From the NCBI RefSeq assembly GCF_000725805.1, contig NZ_JOFT01000051.1:1-41198 (forward strand): 41,198 bases of DNA, written 5' to 3'. Positions 14,513 through 23,164 of the stretch are shown here, one piece after another. Origin of the DNA: Streptomyces xanthophaeus. Lineage in GTDB: Bacteria; Actinomycetota; Actinomycetes; Streptomycetales; Streptomycetaceae. Below the pieces are notes generated by a model. That model searched no databases, had not been told where the DNA came from, and saw only the letters and a program-made list of their open reading frames with translations. Made by a program: the position numbers and the translations under genes. The number at the start of each line of letters is the position of its first letter. The stretch's first letter is position 1.

Positions 14513-16999
14513 GTGCCGGACAGCAGCCCGGAAGCCACCACCCCCACACCCCTGAAGACCCCTGCGCCCCTGAGCACCCCCGCGCCGCCCCTGCACGCCC
14601 CCGCGCCCCTCGCCCTCGAACTCCTCGTCCACGGCGTGGGCGGCGCCACCCCCGGCGAACTGCTCGGCGATCCGCGCACCGTCCGCATCACCGGCGACTC
14701 CACCGCGGCCGTCTTCCGCCGCACCGAGGACGCCGACGCCGAGGCACACCCCGGCCGCTACGCGGGCCGGCCCGTCCCCGAGGCCTACTGCTGGTCCCGG
14801 CTCACCTCCGGCAACGGCGCCCGCGCACTGTGGCTGCTGCTCCTGCCGTTCATGGTCGTCAACCTCGCCCACTGGGCCCGCCCGGCCGCACCGCACGCCA
14901 CCGGTCCCGTACGGCGCGCGGTACGGACGTACGGGCTGCTCGTCCGGATCCTCGCCCTCACCCTGACCGTGCTCCTGACCGCGGCCGCCTGCGAGGTCGC
15001 ACTGGACCTGGTCGCCTGGCAGTGCGCGGGCTCCGGCACCTGCACCGGCTCCCGGTCCTGGCTCTCCTTCCTCTCCGACGGCGGCTGGTGGGCTCAGCCC
15101 GGGCGGCGCCTCGTGCTCGGCGCCCTCGTCCCGGCCGCACTGACCGGGCTGCTCTGGTACCTGTCGAACCGCACCTGGAGCGCGTACGAGTCCCAGCCGC
15201 CCCCCGAAGGCGCCCCGGACCCGGACACCGCCCCCGGCGCCGCCCCGGACACGGCCGACGACAGCGCCCGCGCCGAGGTGCCCGCGCTCGGCCGCCCCGG
15301 GTTCTGGTACGGGCGCAGGCTCGTGGCCCGGCTGCGCGCCGCACACACCGCAGCCGGGCTGCTCACCGTGGCCGCGGCCGTCGTCGTGCCCACCGCCCGC
15401 TACGACCGGCGGGCCGGGACCCCCGTCCTGGAACCCCTCGGCTGGGCCGTGGAGGCGCTGGTGGCCGCCGGGGCCCTCTCGGTCGCCTGGGTGGTGTGCC
15501 GGCGCGGCCGTGCCGAGGCCCGGCCCGACCACCGCCTCGACCGGGCCGCCGTCACCGTGCTGCCCGGCGCCTCCCTGACCCTCCTCCTCGCGGTCCTGCT
15601 GTACGCCGCGTGGTCGCGCCCCGGCTGGACCTCCGCCGGAAGGCTCCCCGGGGAGTACGCCTTCGGCGCGCTCATGCTCGGCCAGGGGCTGTGCGTGCTC
15701 GCCCTCGCCGTGGTCGTCGCCCACCTGCACCGCCGGGCGCCCGACCCGGCCGCCGCCCTGCACGGCCTCGGCGGGCCCGCCATCGCCATGCTGGGCTGCG
15801 CGCTCGGCGGGGTGATGTCCGGCGGGGTCGCCCAGCGGGTCGCCGACTGGCTCGACGGGGGAGACACCCCCGGCATGGCCGGGGCGGCGCTGCCCGGGCC
15901 GCCCGTGCTGCTGTCCTGGCAGGCCGCCGTACTGCCGCCGCTGCTCCTCGTACTGGCCCTGCTCGCCGCCTGGTTCGCGGTCCGGGGGGCCCGCATCAGC
16001 AGGCGGCTGGCCGAGGGCGTGGCCGCCGAGTACCCGGGGGCGCAGCCGGACCTGGCCCGCAGCCGCCGGATCGCCTCAGCGCGGGCCGCCGCCGCGCTCA
16101 CCGATGCCGCGCCCTGGTTCGTGGGGGCCGTCTCCGGGATCACCCTCGTGCTCGGCGCGGTCGCCCTCGTCGGGGCGCGGCTCAGCGGGGAGGTCCCGGG
16201 GGAGGCGGCCCGCGGCGCCCATCCGCTGCTGGAGGCCGCCGCCCGGGCCGCGCAGGACGCGGGGTCCTGGCTCATCGGCTTCGGGTTCGTGCTCTTCGTG
16301 GCCTGGGGCCGCCGGGCCTACCGGGATCCCGCCGCCCGCCGGACCATAGGCATCCTGTGGGACGTCGGCACCTTCTGGCCGCGCGCCGCGCACCCCTTCG
16401 CGCCGCCCTGCTACGCCGAGCGCGCCGTCCCCGACCTGACCTGGCGCATGTCCGGCTGGACGGGGCGCACCGGCGGCCGCCTGGTGATCTCCGGCCATTC
16501 CCAGGGCAGTGTGCTCGCGGCGGCCGCCGTCTGGCAGCTGCCGCCGCACGTCCGCCGCCGCGTCGCCCTGCTGACCTACGGTTCCCCGCTGAGCCGCCTC
16601 TACGGCCGCTGGTTCCCCGCCCACTTCGGGCCCGGGCCGCTCGCCGTGCTGCACCGCGAGGTCGACTGCTGGCGCAACCTGTGGCGGGCCACCGACCCGA
16701 TCGGCGGCCCGGTGCTGCCCGCCGTCCCGGGAGCGGTGGACCGGGGGCCGCTCGCCGATCCGGTCGCCTACGGGCGCAGCGCCCGCCACCCGCTGCCCGC
16801 CCCGGTCCTGGGCCACTCCGACTACCAGGCGGACCCGGCCTTCGCGGCCGAACGTGACGCCCTGCTCGCCCGGCTGGACGAGGCCGCCCGGGACGGCGTG
16901 ACCGACCAGCGGGACGGCGTACCCGACCAGCGGGGCGGCGTCAGCAAGGAGCGGGCAGGGCGGGAAGCGCCGGCAGATCGGCCGGGAACAGCAGGGTGA
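14513..16999 (+). CDS. Large membrane protein with alpha/beta-hydrolase domain
   Basis: About 828 residues from the GTG at 14513; an ATG at 14411 in frame would add 34 residues, so the start is uncertain. LELLVHGVGGATPGELLG near the N-terminus is the oxyanion-strand region of an alpha/beta hydrolase, and LVISGHSQGSVLAAAAVW, around residue 660, is the nucleophile elbow (G-H-S-Q-G); a late GHSDY may supply the His. Between them lie about eight to ten hydrophobic segments, so the hydrolase fold is interrupted by a membrane domain. Substrate unknown; a lipase/esterase role is an inference. The tail contains three 7-residue repeats and overlaps the convergent beta-helix gene by 59 bp. Confidence 0.78.
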   Translation: MPDSSPEATTPTPLKTPAPLSTPAPPLHAPAPLALELLVHGVGGATPGELLGDPRTVRITGDSTAAVFRRTEDADAEAHPGRYAGRPVPEAYCWSRLTSGNGARALWLLLLPFMVVNLAHWARPAAPHATGPVRRAVRTYGLLVRILALTLTVLLTAAACEVALDLVAWQCAGSGTCTGSRSWLSFLSDGGWWAQPGRRLVLGALVPAALTGLLWYLSNRTWSAYESQPPPEGAPDPDTAPGAAPDTADDSARAEVPALGRPGFWYGRRLVARLRAAHTAAGLLTVAAAVVVPTARYDRRAGTPVLEPLGWAVEALVAAGALSVAWVVCRRGRAEARPDHRLDRAAVTVLPGASLTLLLAVLLYAAWSRPGWTSAGRLPGEYAFGALMLGQGLCVLALAVVVAHLHRRAPDPAAALHGLGGPAIAMLGCALGGVMSGGVAQRVADWLDGGDTPGMAGAALPGPPVLLSWQAAVLPPLLLVLALLAAWFAVRGARISRRLAEGVAAEYPGAQPDLARSRRIASARAAAALTDAAPWFVGAVSGITLVLGAVALVGARLSGEVPGEAARGAHPLLEAAARAAQDAGSWLIGFGFVLFVAWGRRAYRDPAARRTIGILWDVGTFWPRAAHPFAPPCYAERAVPDLTWRMSGWTGRTGGRLVISGHSQGSVLAAAAVWQLPPHVRRRVALLTYGSPLSRLYGRWFPAHFGPGPLAVLHREVDCWRNLWRATDPIGGPVLPAVPGAVDRGPLADPVAYGRSARHPLPAPVLGHSDYQADPAFAAERDALLARLDEAARDGVTDQRDGVPDQRGGVSKERAGREAPADRPGTAG
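16892..16954 (+). repeat. Three 21-bp tandem repeats in the hydrolase C-terminus
   Basis: Units 16892-16912, 16913-16933 and 16934-16954 encode DGVTDQR, DGVPDQR and GGVSKER. The third is diverged and lies in the overlap with the antisense stop region of the beta-helix gene. Confidence 0.85.
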
Positions 17000-19400
17000 G
17001 CTCGTCCGTGCTCGGCTCCGACAGCTGGGCCACCCGGCCCGCGTGCCGCTCCACCATCGACTCGAACGTCTGGCGCGCGGTACGGCCGTTGCCGAAGGCC
17101 GGGCCCTTGGGCAGCTCCGTGAAGTACCCCAGGAGCGCCTCGGCCGTGCCGTCGCCGAGCCGGTACTCGTGCTCCTCCGCCTGCTGCTCCACGATCCTCA
17201 GCAACTCCTGCGGGCCGTAGTCGCCGAAGGTGATGGTGCGGGAGAAACGGGAGGCCACGCCCGGGTTGACGGTCAGGAAGCGGTCCATCTCCGCGGTGTA
17301 CCCGGCGACGATCACCACGACGGCGTCCCGGTGGTCCTCCATCAGCTTCACCAGCGTGTCGATGGCCTCGCGCCCGAAGTCCCGGCCCGAGTCCTCCGGG
17401 GCCAGCGCGTAGGCCTCGTCGATGAACAGCACCCCGCCCCGCGCCCGCTCGAAGGCTTCCTGGGTGCGGATCGCGGTGGACCCGATGTGCTCGCCGACCA
17501 GGTCCACCCGGGACACCTCGACCAGGTGCCCGCGCTCCAGCACCCCGAGGGAGGCGAGGATCTCCCCGTACAGCCGGGCCACGGTGGTCTTGCCGGTACC
17601 GGGGGAGCCCGTGAAGACCAGGTGCCTGCGCACCGAGGCCGCCTTGAGCCCCGCCTGCTGACGCCGGCGGCCCACTTCGATCATGTCGGTCAGCGCCCGT
17701 ACCTCGCGCTTGACGCTCTCCAGGCCGACCAGCCCGTCGAGCTGGCCCAGCACCTCGCCGGAGCCCCGTACGGACCCCTCCGCGGCCGGACCGCCCGGCA
17801 GGTCGGCGGGTCGTGGCGCGGGCATCGCAGCCGCCCCCGGTACGGGGCCCTGCACCGCGGTGACCGTACGGATCGCGGGCTGCGCCCCGGCGAGCCCGCC
17901 GCCCGAGGCGGCCTGGGCCGCCAGCCGCGGCCCGGACTCGTCGCTGGTGCACTCCTGCGCGAGGGGTCCGTCCTCGGCGAACTCGTAGCCCCCGCGCGCG
18001 CAGCGCTCGGTGTGGCAGCGGGTGAGCGTGGTGCGGCAGCCGTCGAGCACGTGGAAGCCGAAGCCGGAACTGCCGGTGACCCGGCAGGCGGTGAAGGTGC
18101 CGCGGCCGCCCGCCGACACGTAGAACCCGGCTTCGGCGGGGGAGGTGACCGTGCACCGCTCCAGCGTCGGATCGGCCCCCTTCGTGACGATCACGCCGGT
18201 CTGCACGGAGTCGATGGTGCAGTTCGCGAGGGTGCCGCCGCTGCCGTGGTCGCGGAACCAGGCCCCCGTCGCCGCCTCCCGGATCCGGCAGTCGTCGAGC
18301 TGTGCGGTGGCCCCGTCGCTCACCGAGACGGCGGTGTTGCGCACCTGGGACAGATCGCTGTCCACCACGTCGGCCCGCGAACCGCGGTCCAGGACGAACA
18401 CGGCGTCCGGCACGTCGTGAACGCGGCAGGAGTCCAGCGAGGCGCTGGCCCCGTCGCTGATCCACACCGCCGGATAGTCGCCCGTACTGTCGTGGATCTC
18501 GCAGGAGTCGGCATCGACGCGGGTGCCCGGGTCCCACACCGACAGGCCGTTGCGGCCGAACCGGCGCACCGTGGTGCGGCTGAGCGTGAGCACCGAACGC
18601 GAACGCAGGTCGACCGCGTTCTCCGGGATGTCGTGGATGTCGCAGCCCGCCAGCATCAGCACCGCATCCGTGTCGAGGGTGACCCCGTCCGCGGAGGTGC
18701 GGTGCACGGCGCAGTCCGTGAACCGTGCCGTGGCGCGCGCGGCGATCTGCACGCCGGTGCCCTTGATCTCGTAGACCTCGCAGCCCAGTGCCTCCAGGCC
18801 CGAACCCTCGCCGGTGACCCCGATGCCCGCACCGGTGGCGTGGTGGACCCGGCAGCGCTCCAGCCGCGGGTGTCCGCCGCCGCGGACGGAGATCCCGCTC
18901 TGGCCGGCGGCGACCACCTCGCACTCCTCGAACACCCCGCCGCCGCCGTCCAGTACGGCGATGCCGACCCCGGTCGGGTTCTCGACCGTGCACCGCCGCA
19001 CCAGGGGCCGGGCCCCGCTGCCGCGCACCTCGATCCCGGCCGCGGAACGGGTGTGCACGCGCAGGTCGGTGAGCTCCGGAGCGCCGTCCTCGACGAGCAG
19101 CGCGGGCGCCGCCCGGTCCTGGCCCTCCAGGTGCAGGTCCTGGACCACGGCCGAGGCGCGCACGGTCAGCGCGACCCCGTCCAGCGGGGCGATCCGCACC
19201 GATCCGAGCCCGCCCTCGGGCCCGCGCAGGGTGACGGCGTGGTGCAGCACCAGGTTCTCCCGGTAGGTGCCGGGCCCGATCGACAGGACGTCCCCGTCAC
19301 CCGCGACGGCCAGTGCGGCGGTCAGCGTCGGATATTCACCGGAGCGGCGCCGCCACCGCGATGTGCCGCCGTGCGTCACCTGGACCGTGCCCTGAGCCAT
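16941..19400 (-). CDS. Right-handed beta-helix / CbxX-EccA-type AAA+ ATPase fusion
   Basis: 819 residues. Residues about 20-495 are a parallel beta-helix built from some eighteen coils of 22-24 residues with recurring C-x-V/I-H and G-v-x-V patterns, similar to pectate-lyase-type or NosD-type repeats. A Pro/Ala linker (about 500-545) leads to an AAA+ domain of the CbxX/CfqX class: VGLESVKREV, Walker A GSPGTGKTT (598-606), Walker B VLFIDEAYAL (657-666), a VIVAGYT sensor segment and NPGVASRF arginine-finger region. Related AAA domains occur in EccA of type VII secretion and in Rubisco activase CbxX, both protein remodellers. No type VII secretion gene is present here; a chaperone role with the helix as substrate-binding part is inferred. 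Confidence 0.85.
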   Translation of the reverse strand: MAQGTVQVTHGGTSRWRRRSGEYPTLTAALAVAGDGDVLSIGPGTYRENLVLHHAVTLRGPEGGLGSVRIAPLDGVALTVRASAVVQDLHLEGQDRAAPALLVEDGAPELTDLRVHTRSAAGIEVRGSGARPLVRRCTVENPTGVGIAVLDGGGGVFEECEVVAAGQSGISVRGGGHPRLERCRVHHATGAGIGVTGEGSGLEALGCEVYEIKGTGVQIAARATARFTDCAVHRTSADGVTLDTDAVLMLAGCDIHDIPENAVDLRSRSVLTLSRTTVRRFGRNGLSVWDPGTRVDADSCEIHDSTGDYPAVWISDGASASLDSCRVHDVPDAVFVLDRGSRADVVDSDLSQVRNTAVSVSDGATAQLDDCRIREAATGAWFRDHGSGGTLANCTIDSVQTGVIVTKGADPTLERCTVTSPAEAGFYVSAGGRGTFTACRVTGSSGFGFHVLDGCRTTLTRCHTERCARGGYEFAEDGPLAQECTSDESGPRLAAQAASGGGLAGAQPAIRTVTAVQGPVPGAAAMPAPRPADLPGGPAAEGSVRGSGEVLGQLDGLVGLESVKREVRALTDMIEVGRRRQQAGLKAASVRRHLVFTGSPGTGKTTVARLYGEILASLGVLERGHLVEVSRVDLVGEHIGSTAIRTQEAFERARGGVLFIDEAYALAPEDSGRDFGREAIDTLVKLMEDHRDAVVVIVAGYTAEMDRFLTVNPGVASRFSRTITFGDYGPQELLRIVEQQAEEHEYRLGDGTAEALLGYFTELPKGPAFGNGRTARQTFESMVERHAGRVAQLSEPSTDELTLLFPADLPALPALPAPC

Positions 19401-19514
19401 GGTGCTGTCGTGCCCCCACCCTCTTACTCACGCTGTCGAAGCGACCGGGGCCGCTTGAAGCCGACTGATCTGGCCGTCCCACCGTAGCGCGCGCAGGGCC
19501 GGGGAGTTGCCAGG

Positions 19515-20135
19515 TCAGCTGCCCGCGCCCGCCCGGCCCCAGTCCGGCCAGGCCGCCGCCCATGCCCGGTCCAGACGGACGTACCGCCGATGCATGAGCC
19601 GGCGTACGACCAGCCGCCGGACCGTCTCCCCGAGGACGGCCGCGCAGGTGGCGGCGGCCAGGCCGGCCGTCCCCGCGTGGAAGGAGGCGGAAGACGGGTC
19701 GAGCGGCTGCCCCACCAGCCGGCCGTGGGTGTCGGTCCATATCCGGAACCGGTCGCCGGGGACCGGGGGTTCCTCTGCGGCCGGCACCGTGCCCTGGTGC
19801 GGGCTGCCGTCGGGCGCGGTCCAGGAGGCCACGATCTGCGTGCGCTGCGGGGCCTCCTGCTGCGTCCAGGGATCGGCGGAGGCGGCCGGGAGCGATTCCG
19901 GGGCCTGCCGGACCACCGTCGCCGGGACGAGGTACCGCTCCTGCCGCTGTTCGCGCGCGGCCCGCTGAAGCGTGCTCTCCACCTGGAGGCCGGCCAGGCA
20001 GCCCACGGCCGGGGCCACCACCAGGAGGAACACGAAAGCGGCCAGCGCCACCCACGCCTCGAAAAGATCGGTCTGTCTGCGCAGCGGATTGCTCCGCCAG
20101 CGCCACACGCCCATGGCCGTCCGTACCGTCCGCAC
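19515..20135 (-). CDS. Rv1733c-family membrane protein
   Basis: 206 residues. The WRWRSNPLRRQTDLFEAWVAL start (cited as NPLRRQTDLFEAW) and two membrane segments (about 29-50 and 158-175) flanking an extracytoplasmic beta-rich loop (VPATV through RIWTDTHGRLVGQPL) match the Rv1733c family, conserved in actinomycetes and uncharacterised biochemically. Topology: N-terminus and C-terminus inside, loop outside. The minus-strand upstream region (20136-20345) contains an inverted repeat TGCACAC/GTGTGCA (20211-20239) that may be regulatory. No clear Shine-Dalgarno sequence was found before this ATG. Confidence 0.8.
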   Translation of the reverse strand: MRTVRTAMGVWRWRSNPLRRQTDLFEAWVALAAFVFLLVVAPAVGCLAGLQVESTLQRAAREQRQERYLVPATVVRQAPESLPAASADPWTQQEAPQRTQIVASWTAPDGSPHQGTVPAAEEPPVPGDRFRIWTDTHGRLVGQPLDPSSASFHAGTAGLAAATCAAVLGETVRRLVVRRLMHRRYVRLDRAWAAAWPDWGRAGAGS

Positions 20136-20210
20136 CGTCCGGCTCCCCCTTGCCCCCGTCTGTCTGTCCGGTCACCCGCTCCGGTGCGCGGTCACCGCAC
20201 CGTCCGGGCG

Positions 20211-20239
20211 TGCACACCATGATGGATCACGAGTGTGCA
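20211..20239. promoter_or_regulatory. Inverted repeat upstream of the Rv1733c-type gene
   Basis: Arms TGCACAC (20211-20217) and GTGTGCA (20233-20239) are separated by 15 bases; two direct CGGTCACC copies lie just downstream towards the gene. Function unknown. The remaining part of 20136-20345 shows no gene. Confidence 0.35.
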
Positions 20240-20345
20240 GTCTCGGATGCTTCAACGGCGCTGCTGTGCACGTTGGTTCCAGTCGGCTTCAAGAGGCCCT
20301 CGAAGGTGTCATTCCGGCTGCGTGGATTCGAGCGGAGTCATCCGT

Positions 20346-21170
20346 TCATCCCAGGATGCGCACTTCGTCCCCGACGTGCACCGTACCGAGGCGCACCGGC
20401 ACCAGCTGCCGGCCGAAGGCCAGCGACCGGCCGATCCGCCGGTGCAGGGCCAGCGTGGCCAGGGGTTCCTTGCCCCGCTGTGCCGTGCCCTGGTCGGTGG
20501 TGGTGACGATGCACCGGCCGCACTCGCGGACCCCGCGGAAGACCGCGTCGCCGATCGCGAGGCGTTCCCAGCCGTCCTCGGCCCAGGCCTCGGCGCCGGA
20601 GACCACCACGCTCGGCCGGAACCGATTCATGGGAACGGGGCCCTCCTGCGGATGGGCCCCCTGTGCGATCAGCGAGTTGAGGGCGTCCAGTGAGGCGAGG
20701 GTGGTGATCAGCAGCGGATAGCCGTCGGCCAGGCTGACCGTCTCGCCGGGCAGCGCGTAGTCCGGGTCGACGGGCCGGCGTACGGCCGGGTCGTCCAGGT
20801 GCACGAGCCGGGCGGGCACCCCGAGGTAGCTGCTGAACCAGTCGGCGGCGGCGTCCGCCGCGGCCAGCGTCTCGATCTTCTTCCCGAACAGCGCGACCGG
20901 CTCCAGCGGGCCGGGCGCGGGCACCGCGACGCTCAGGTCGGCCATGCCCGGCGCCGACACCGCGATCCCGCCGTCCCCCGTCGGGCGTGCGGTCGCCAGG
21001 GCCAGGCGCGGCTGCTGGCGTTGCGTGATGACCGTGCCCCCGGCGTCGACCAGCGCCCACCGCCGGTCCCCGGACAGGCCCCAGGGCTCCACGACCGCCT
21101 CGTCGGGGGCGGTCCCCGCCAACGACTTGACGGGGTGCACGTGGAGCGCCTGGACATACATGTTCGCCAT
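20346..21170 (-). CDS. MOSC domain-containing protein
   Basis: 274 residues: an N-terminal MOSC beta-barrel domain (VQALHVHPVKSLAG, GLSGDRRWALVD) and the C-terminal MOSC domain with MNRFRPSVVV and the conserved cysteine region VRECGRCIVTTTDQGT. This is the architecture of YcbX/mARC-type molybdenum-cofactor proteins, which reduce N-hydroxylated compounds; the Cys of ECGRC would ligate Mo. The start is uncertain: ATGs at 21170 and 21179 and a GTG at 21197 are in frame. I prefer 21170 because homologues begin near there and CAGTAT ends seven bases upstream, the pattern of leaderless genes in this window. Confidence 0.85.
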   Translation of the reverse strand: MANMYVQALHVHPVKSLAGTAPDEAVVEPWGLSGDRRWALVDAGGTVITQRQQPRLALATARPTGDGGIAVSAPGMADLSVAVPAPGPLEPVALFGKKIETLAAADAAADWFSSYLGVPARLVHLDDPAVRRPVDPDYALPGETVSLADGYPLLITTLASLDALNSLIAQGAHPQEGPVPMNRFRPSVVVSGAEAWAEDGWERLAIGDAVFRGVRECGRCIVTTTDQGTAQRGKEPLATLALHRRIGRSLAFGRQLVPVRLGTVHVGDEVRILG

Positions 21171-21229
21171 GGGGGGCATACTGCCAGCCGCCCTCACAGC
21201 CTCCCCATCTTTTCGGTCGAGCGGCTGGG

Positions 21230-21739
21230 TCAGTAGCCGCGCCCCTGGTACTGGCGGCCGTACGGGTCCTCGTACGAGGGGGCCTGGCCCTGGACCGGAG
21301 CCTGCATCGGGCGCGGCGCGGCCGGGCGCATGGCCTCGTACCCGGTGCCGGCGGCGACCGGACGGGGCTGCTGCGGCTGGGGCTGCGGCACGTAGCCCGC
21401 CCTTGCCGCGACCGGCTGCTGCTGCGGGATGTACGGCGCGGGCGCGTGCTGGAGCGGCATCGGCTGCGGCGCGGCCTGCTGCTGGTACGGGTAGCCGTAG
21501 GCGGGGGCCTGCTGCTGCTGGGGCATGGCCGGGGGCAGCGCGGGCAGGGACGAGGCGAGGGCCGGCAGGTACCCACCGCTCGAATACCCGGCACTCGGGG
21601 AGTCGTAGGCGGCGGGGACGCGGATCGGGGCGATCTGCGGGGTGCCGCGTTCGGCGACGAGGGAGTCGTAGATGGGGGTGTCCGGGAAGGAGGGCGCGGA
21701 GTAGTAACCGCCGCCATAAGTGGAGCGGGGGGAGGTCAT
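21230..21739 (-). CDS. Pro/Gln/Tyr-rich conserved protein (DUF6643-type)
   Basis: 169 residues of low complexity. The first 45 (beginning MTSPRSTYGGGYYSAPSFPD and including PIYDSLVAERGTPQIAP) look conserved, which I recall as the Streptomyces-specific DUF6643 family; the rest is rich in Pro, Gln, Ala and Tyr (runs of QQQQ and QQQ). There is no signal peptide or membrane segment, and no catalytic motif. Function unknown. The gene has a clear promoter (21747-21775) and a perfect 10-bp-arm inverted repeat upstream, so it is probably regulated in response to something specific. Confidence 0.75.
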   Translation of the reverse strand: MTSPRSTYGGGYYSAPSFPDTPIYDSLVAERGTPQIAPIRVPAAYDSPSAGYSSGGYLPALASSLPALPPAMPQQQQAPAYGYPYQQQAAPQPMPLQHAPAPYIPQQQPVAARAGYVPQPQPQQPRPVAAGTGYEAMRPAAPRPMQAPVQGQAPSYEDPYGRQYQGRGY

Positions 21740-21746
21740 GGGACCT

Positions 21747-21775
21747 AAGTTAAGCCCACGACTTCACCGGGTCCA
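21747..21775 (-). promoter_or_regulatory. Leaderless promoter of the DUF6643-type gene
   Basis: Read on the minus strand: TGGACC (21775-21770), 17-bp spacer, TAACTT (21752-21747), then seven bases to the ATG at 21739. No Shine-Dalgarno sequence. Confidence 0.55.
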
Positions 21776-21798
21776 TAGCGAGGTGTCGTCAACACCCT

Positions 21799-21824
21799 CC
21801 TGACCTGCATATTCGCAGGTCAGG
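21799..21824. promoter_or_regulatory. Perfect inverted repeat, probable regulator site
   Basis: Arms CCTGACCTGC (21799-21808) and GCAGGTCAGG (21815-21824) flank the A/T-rich centre ATATTC. It lies about 60-85 bp upstream of the DUF6643-type start codon, a position fitting an activator. As a hairpin it might also terminate the glycosyltransferase transcript 162 bp earlier. Confidence 0.6.
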
Positions 21825-21985
21825 ACCTCAGCTTTCACTTGACGTTCACGTGCACGATTCGCCACTTCCACCCCATCTTGTTCCTACTCGTACTCATCGG
21901 TTGTGTGGTGCACCGACTTGTTGCTGACGCAGTGTCACAACGCGGTGACCTCGGATGACGTTGTTTCGGGCAGCAGTTCGCCGTT

Positions 21986-23164
21986 TCAGGCGTCACTGGG
22001 ACGGGCATAGGTACGGCCCTTCCAGGCGGCGCCGCGGCCCCGGTAGTGCTGGACCGCGGAATCGACCGTCATCAGCAGGTACAGCAGCGCGGTGAACGGA
22101 AGCAGCAGCGCGAACGCGGCGGGCTGCCGGTAGTGCCGCACCATCGGCAGGTAGGTGCCGGCCATCAGCAGCCAGGCCAGGCCGCCCGCCCACGCGAGGG
22201 CCGGGCGGCCGGCGGCAAGGCCCGCGAAGAGCGCCACGGGCGGCACCAGGTAGACCAGCACCAGCCCGGCCACCGTCCCGGCCAGCAGCAGCGGCTGGTG
22301 GCGCAGTTGCGCGTAGGCGCTGCGCGAGATCATCCGCCACAGGTCCGCGAGCGCGGGGTACGGGCGCACGCTGTCCACCCGCTCCGCGAGCCCCAGCCAG
22401 ATCCGCCCGCCCGAACGCTGCACCGCGCGGGCGAGCGAGACGTCGTCGATGACGGCCTGGCGGATGGAGTCGGGCACCCCCGCCCGGACGGCGGCCGCGG
22501 TGCGCAGCAGGACGCAGCCGCCGGCGGCCGCCGCGGTGCGGGAGCCGGGGCGGTTGATCCGGCGGAAGGGGTAGAGCTGGGCGAAGAAGTAGACGAAGGC
22601 CGGTACGACGAGCCGCTCCCAGCGGCTGACGGCACGGAGCCGGGCCATCTGGGACACCAGGTCGAGGTCGGCGGAGGTAGCGGCGGCGACCAGTTCGCTG
22701 AGGCTGTCGGGCTCGTGCGCGATGTCGGCGTCGGTGAGGAGGAGGTAGTCGGGTTCGTCGGCGTGGGCGGTGCGGGCGAGGGCGATGCCGTGGCGCAGGG
22801 CCCAGAGCTTCCCGGTCCAGCCGGGGCCGGGATCGCCGGGGGAGACCACGGTGAGGGACAGCCCGGGGTGTTCGCGGGACAGCCGCAGCGCGAGCTCGCC
22901 GGTGCCGTCCGTGCTGCCGTCGTCGACCAGGATCACCTCGGCCTCGCCGGGATAGTCCTGGGCGATGAGGGAGGGCAGGCTGTACGGGAGCACCGCGGCC
23001 TCGTCCCGGGCGGGCACGACGATCCCGACGGACGGCCAGCGGGCCGGGGCGGTACGGGGCGGGAGGCGGACGTCGGTGCGCCAGAACATGCCCTGGGCGA
23101 GGGTGAGCCAGAGCCAGGCGGCGAGGGAGGCGTAGGCCGCACAGGCGGCGAGGAGAAGGCCCAT
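21986..23164 (-). CDS. Family 2 glycosyltransferase, HpnB-like
   Basis: 392 residues: one N-terminal membrane segment, a GT-A family 2 domain (VGIVVPARDEAAVLPYSLPSL cited as VPARDEA, VILVDDGSTDGT, LLLTDADIAHEPDSL with the DxD metal site) and about three C-terminal membrane segments. GWTGKLWALRHGI, RTAAAAGGCVLLRT and VIDDVSLARAVQ are typical of HpnB, the hopanoid-associated glycosyltransferase. No hopanoid genes are nearby, so a role in hopanoid glycosylation is only suggested by family. The active site faces the cytoplasm. CACACT ends six bases before the ATG on the minus strand and no Shine-Dalgarno sequence is seen. Confidence 0.82.
   Translation of the reverse strand: MGLLLAACAAYASLAAWLWLTLAQGMFWRTDVRLPPRTAPARWPSVGIVVPARDEAAVLPYSLPSLIAQDYPGEAEVILVDDGSTDGTGELALRLSREHPGLSLTVVSPGDPGPGWTGKLWALRHGIALARTAHADEPDYLLLTDADIAHEPDSLSELVAAATSADLDLVSQMARLRAVSRWERLVVPAFVYFFAQLYPFRRINRPGSRTAAAAGGCVLLRTAAAVRAGVPDSIRQAVIDDVSLARAVQRSGGRIWLGLAERVDSVRPYPALADLWRMISRSAYAQLRHQPLLLAGTVAGLVLVYLVPPVALFAGLAAGRPALAWAGGLAWLLMAGTYLPMVRHYRQPAAFALLLPFTALLYLLMTVDSAVQHYRGRGAAWKGRTYARPSDA

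Noticed and set aside
14513..20135. Type VII (ESX) secretion locus suggested by the EccA-type AAA domain
   Set aside because: No EccB-E, mycosin or WXG100 gene is present; the AAA domain is fused to a beta-helix.
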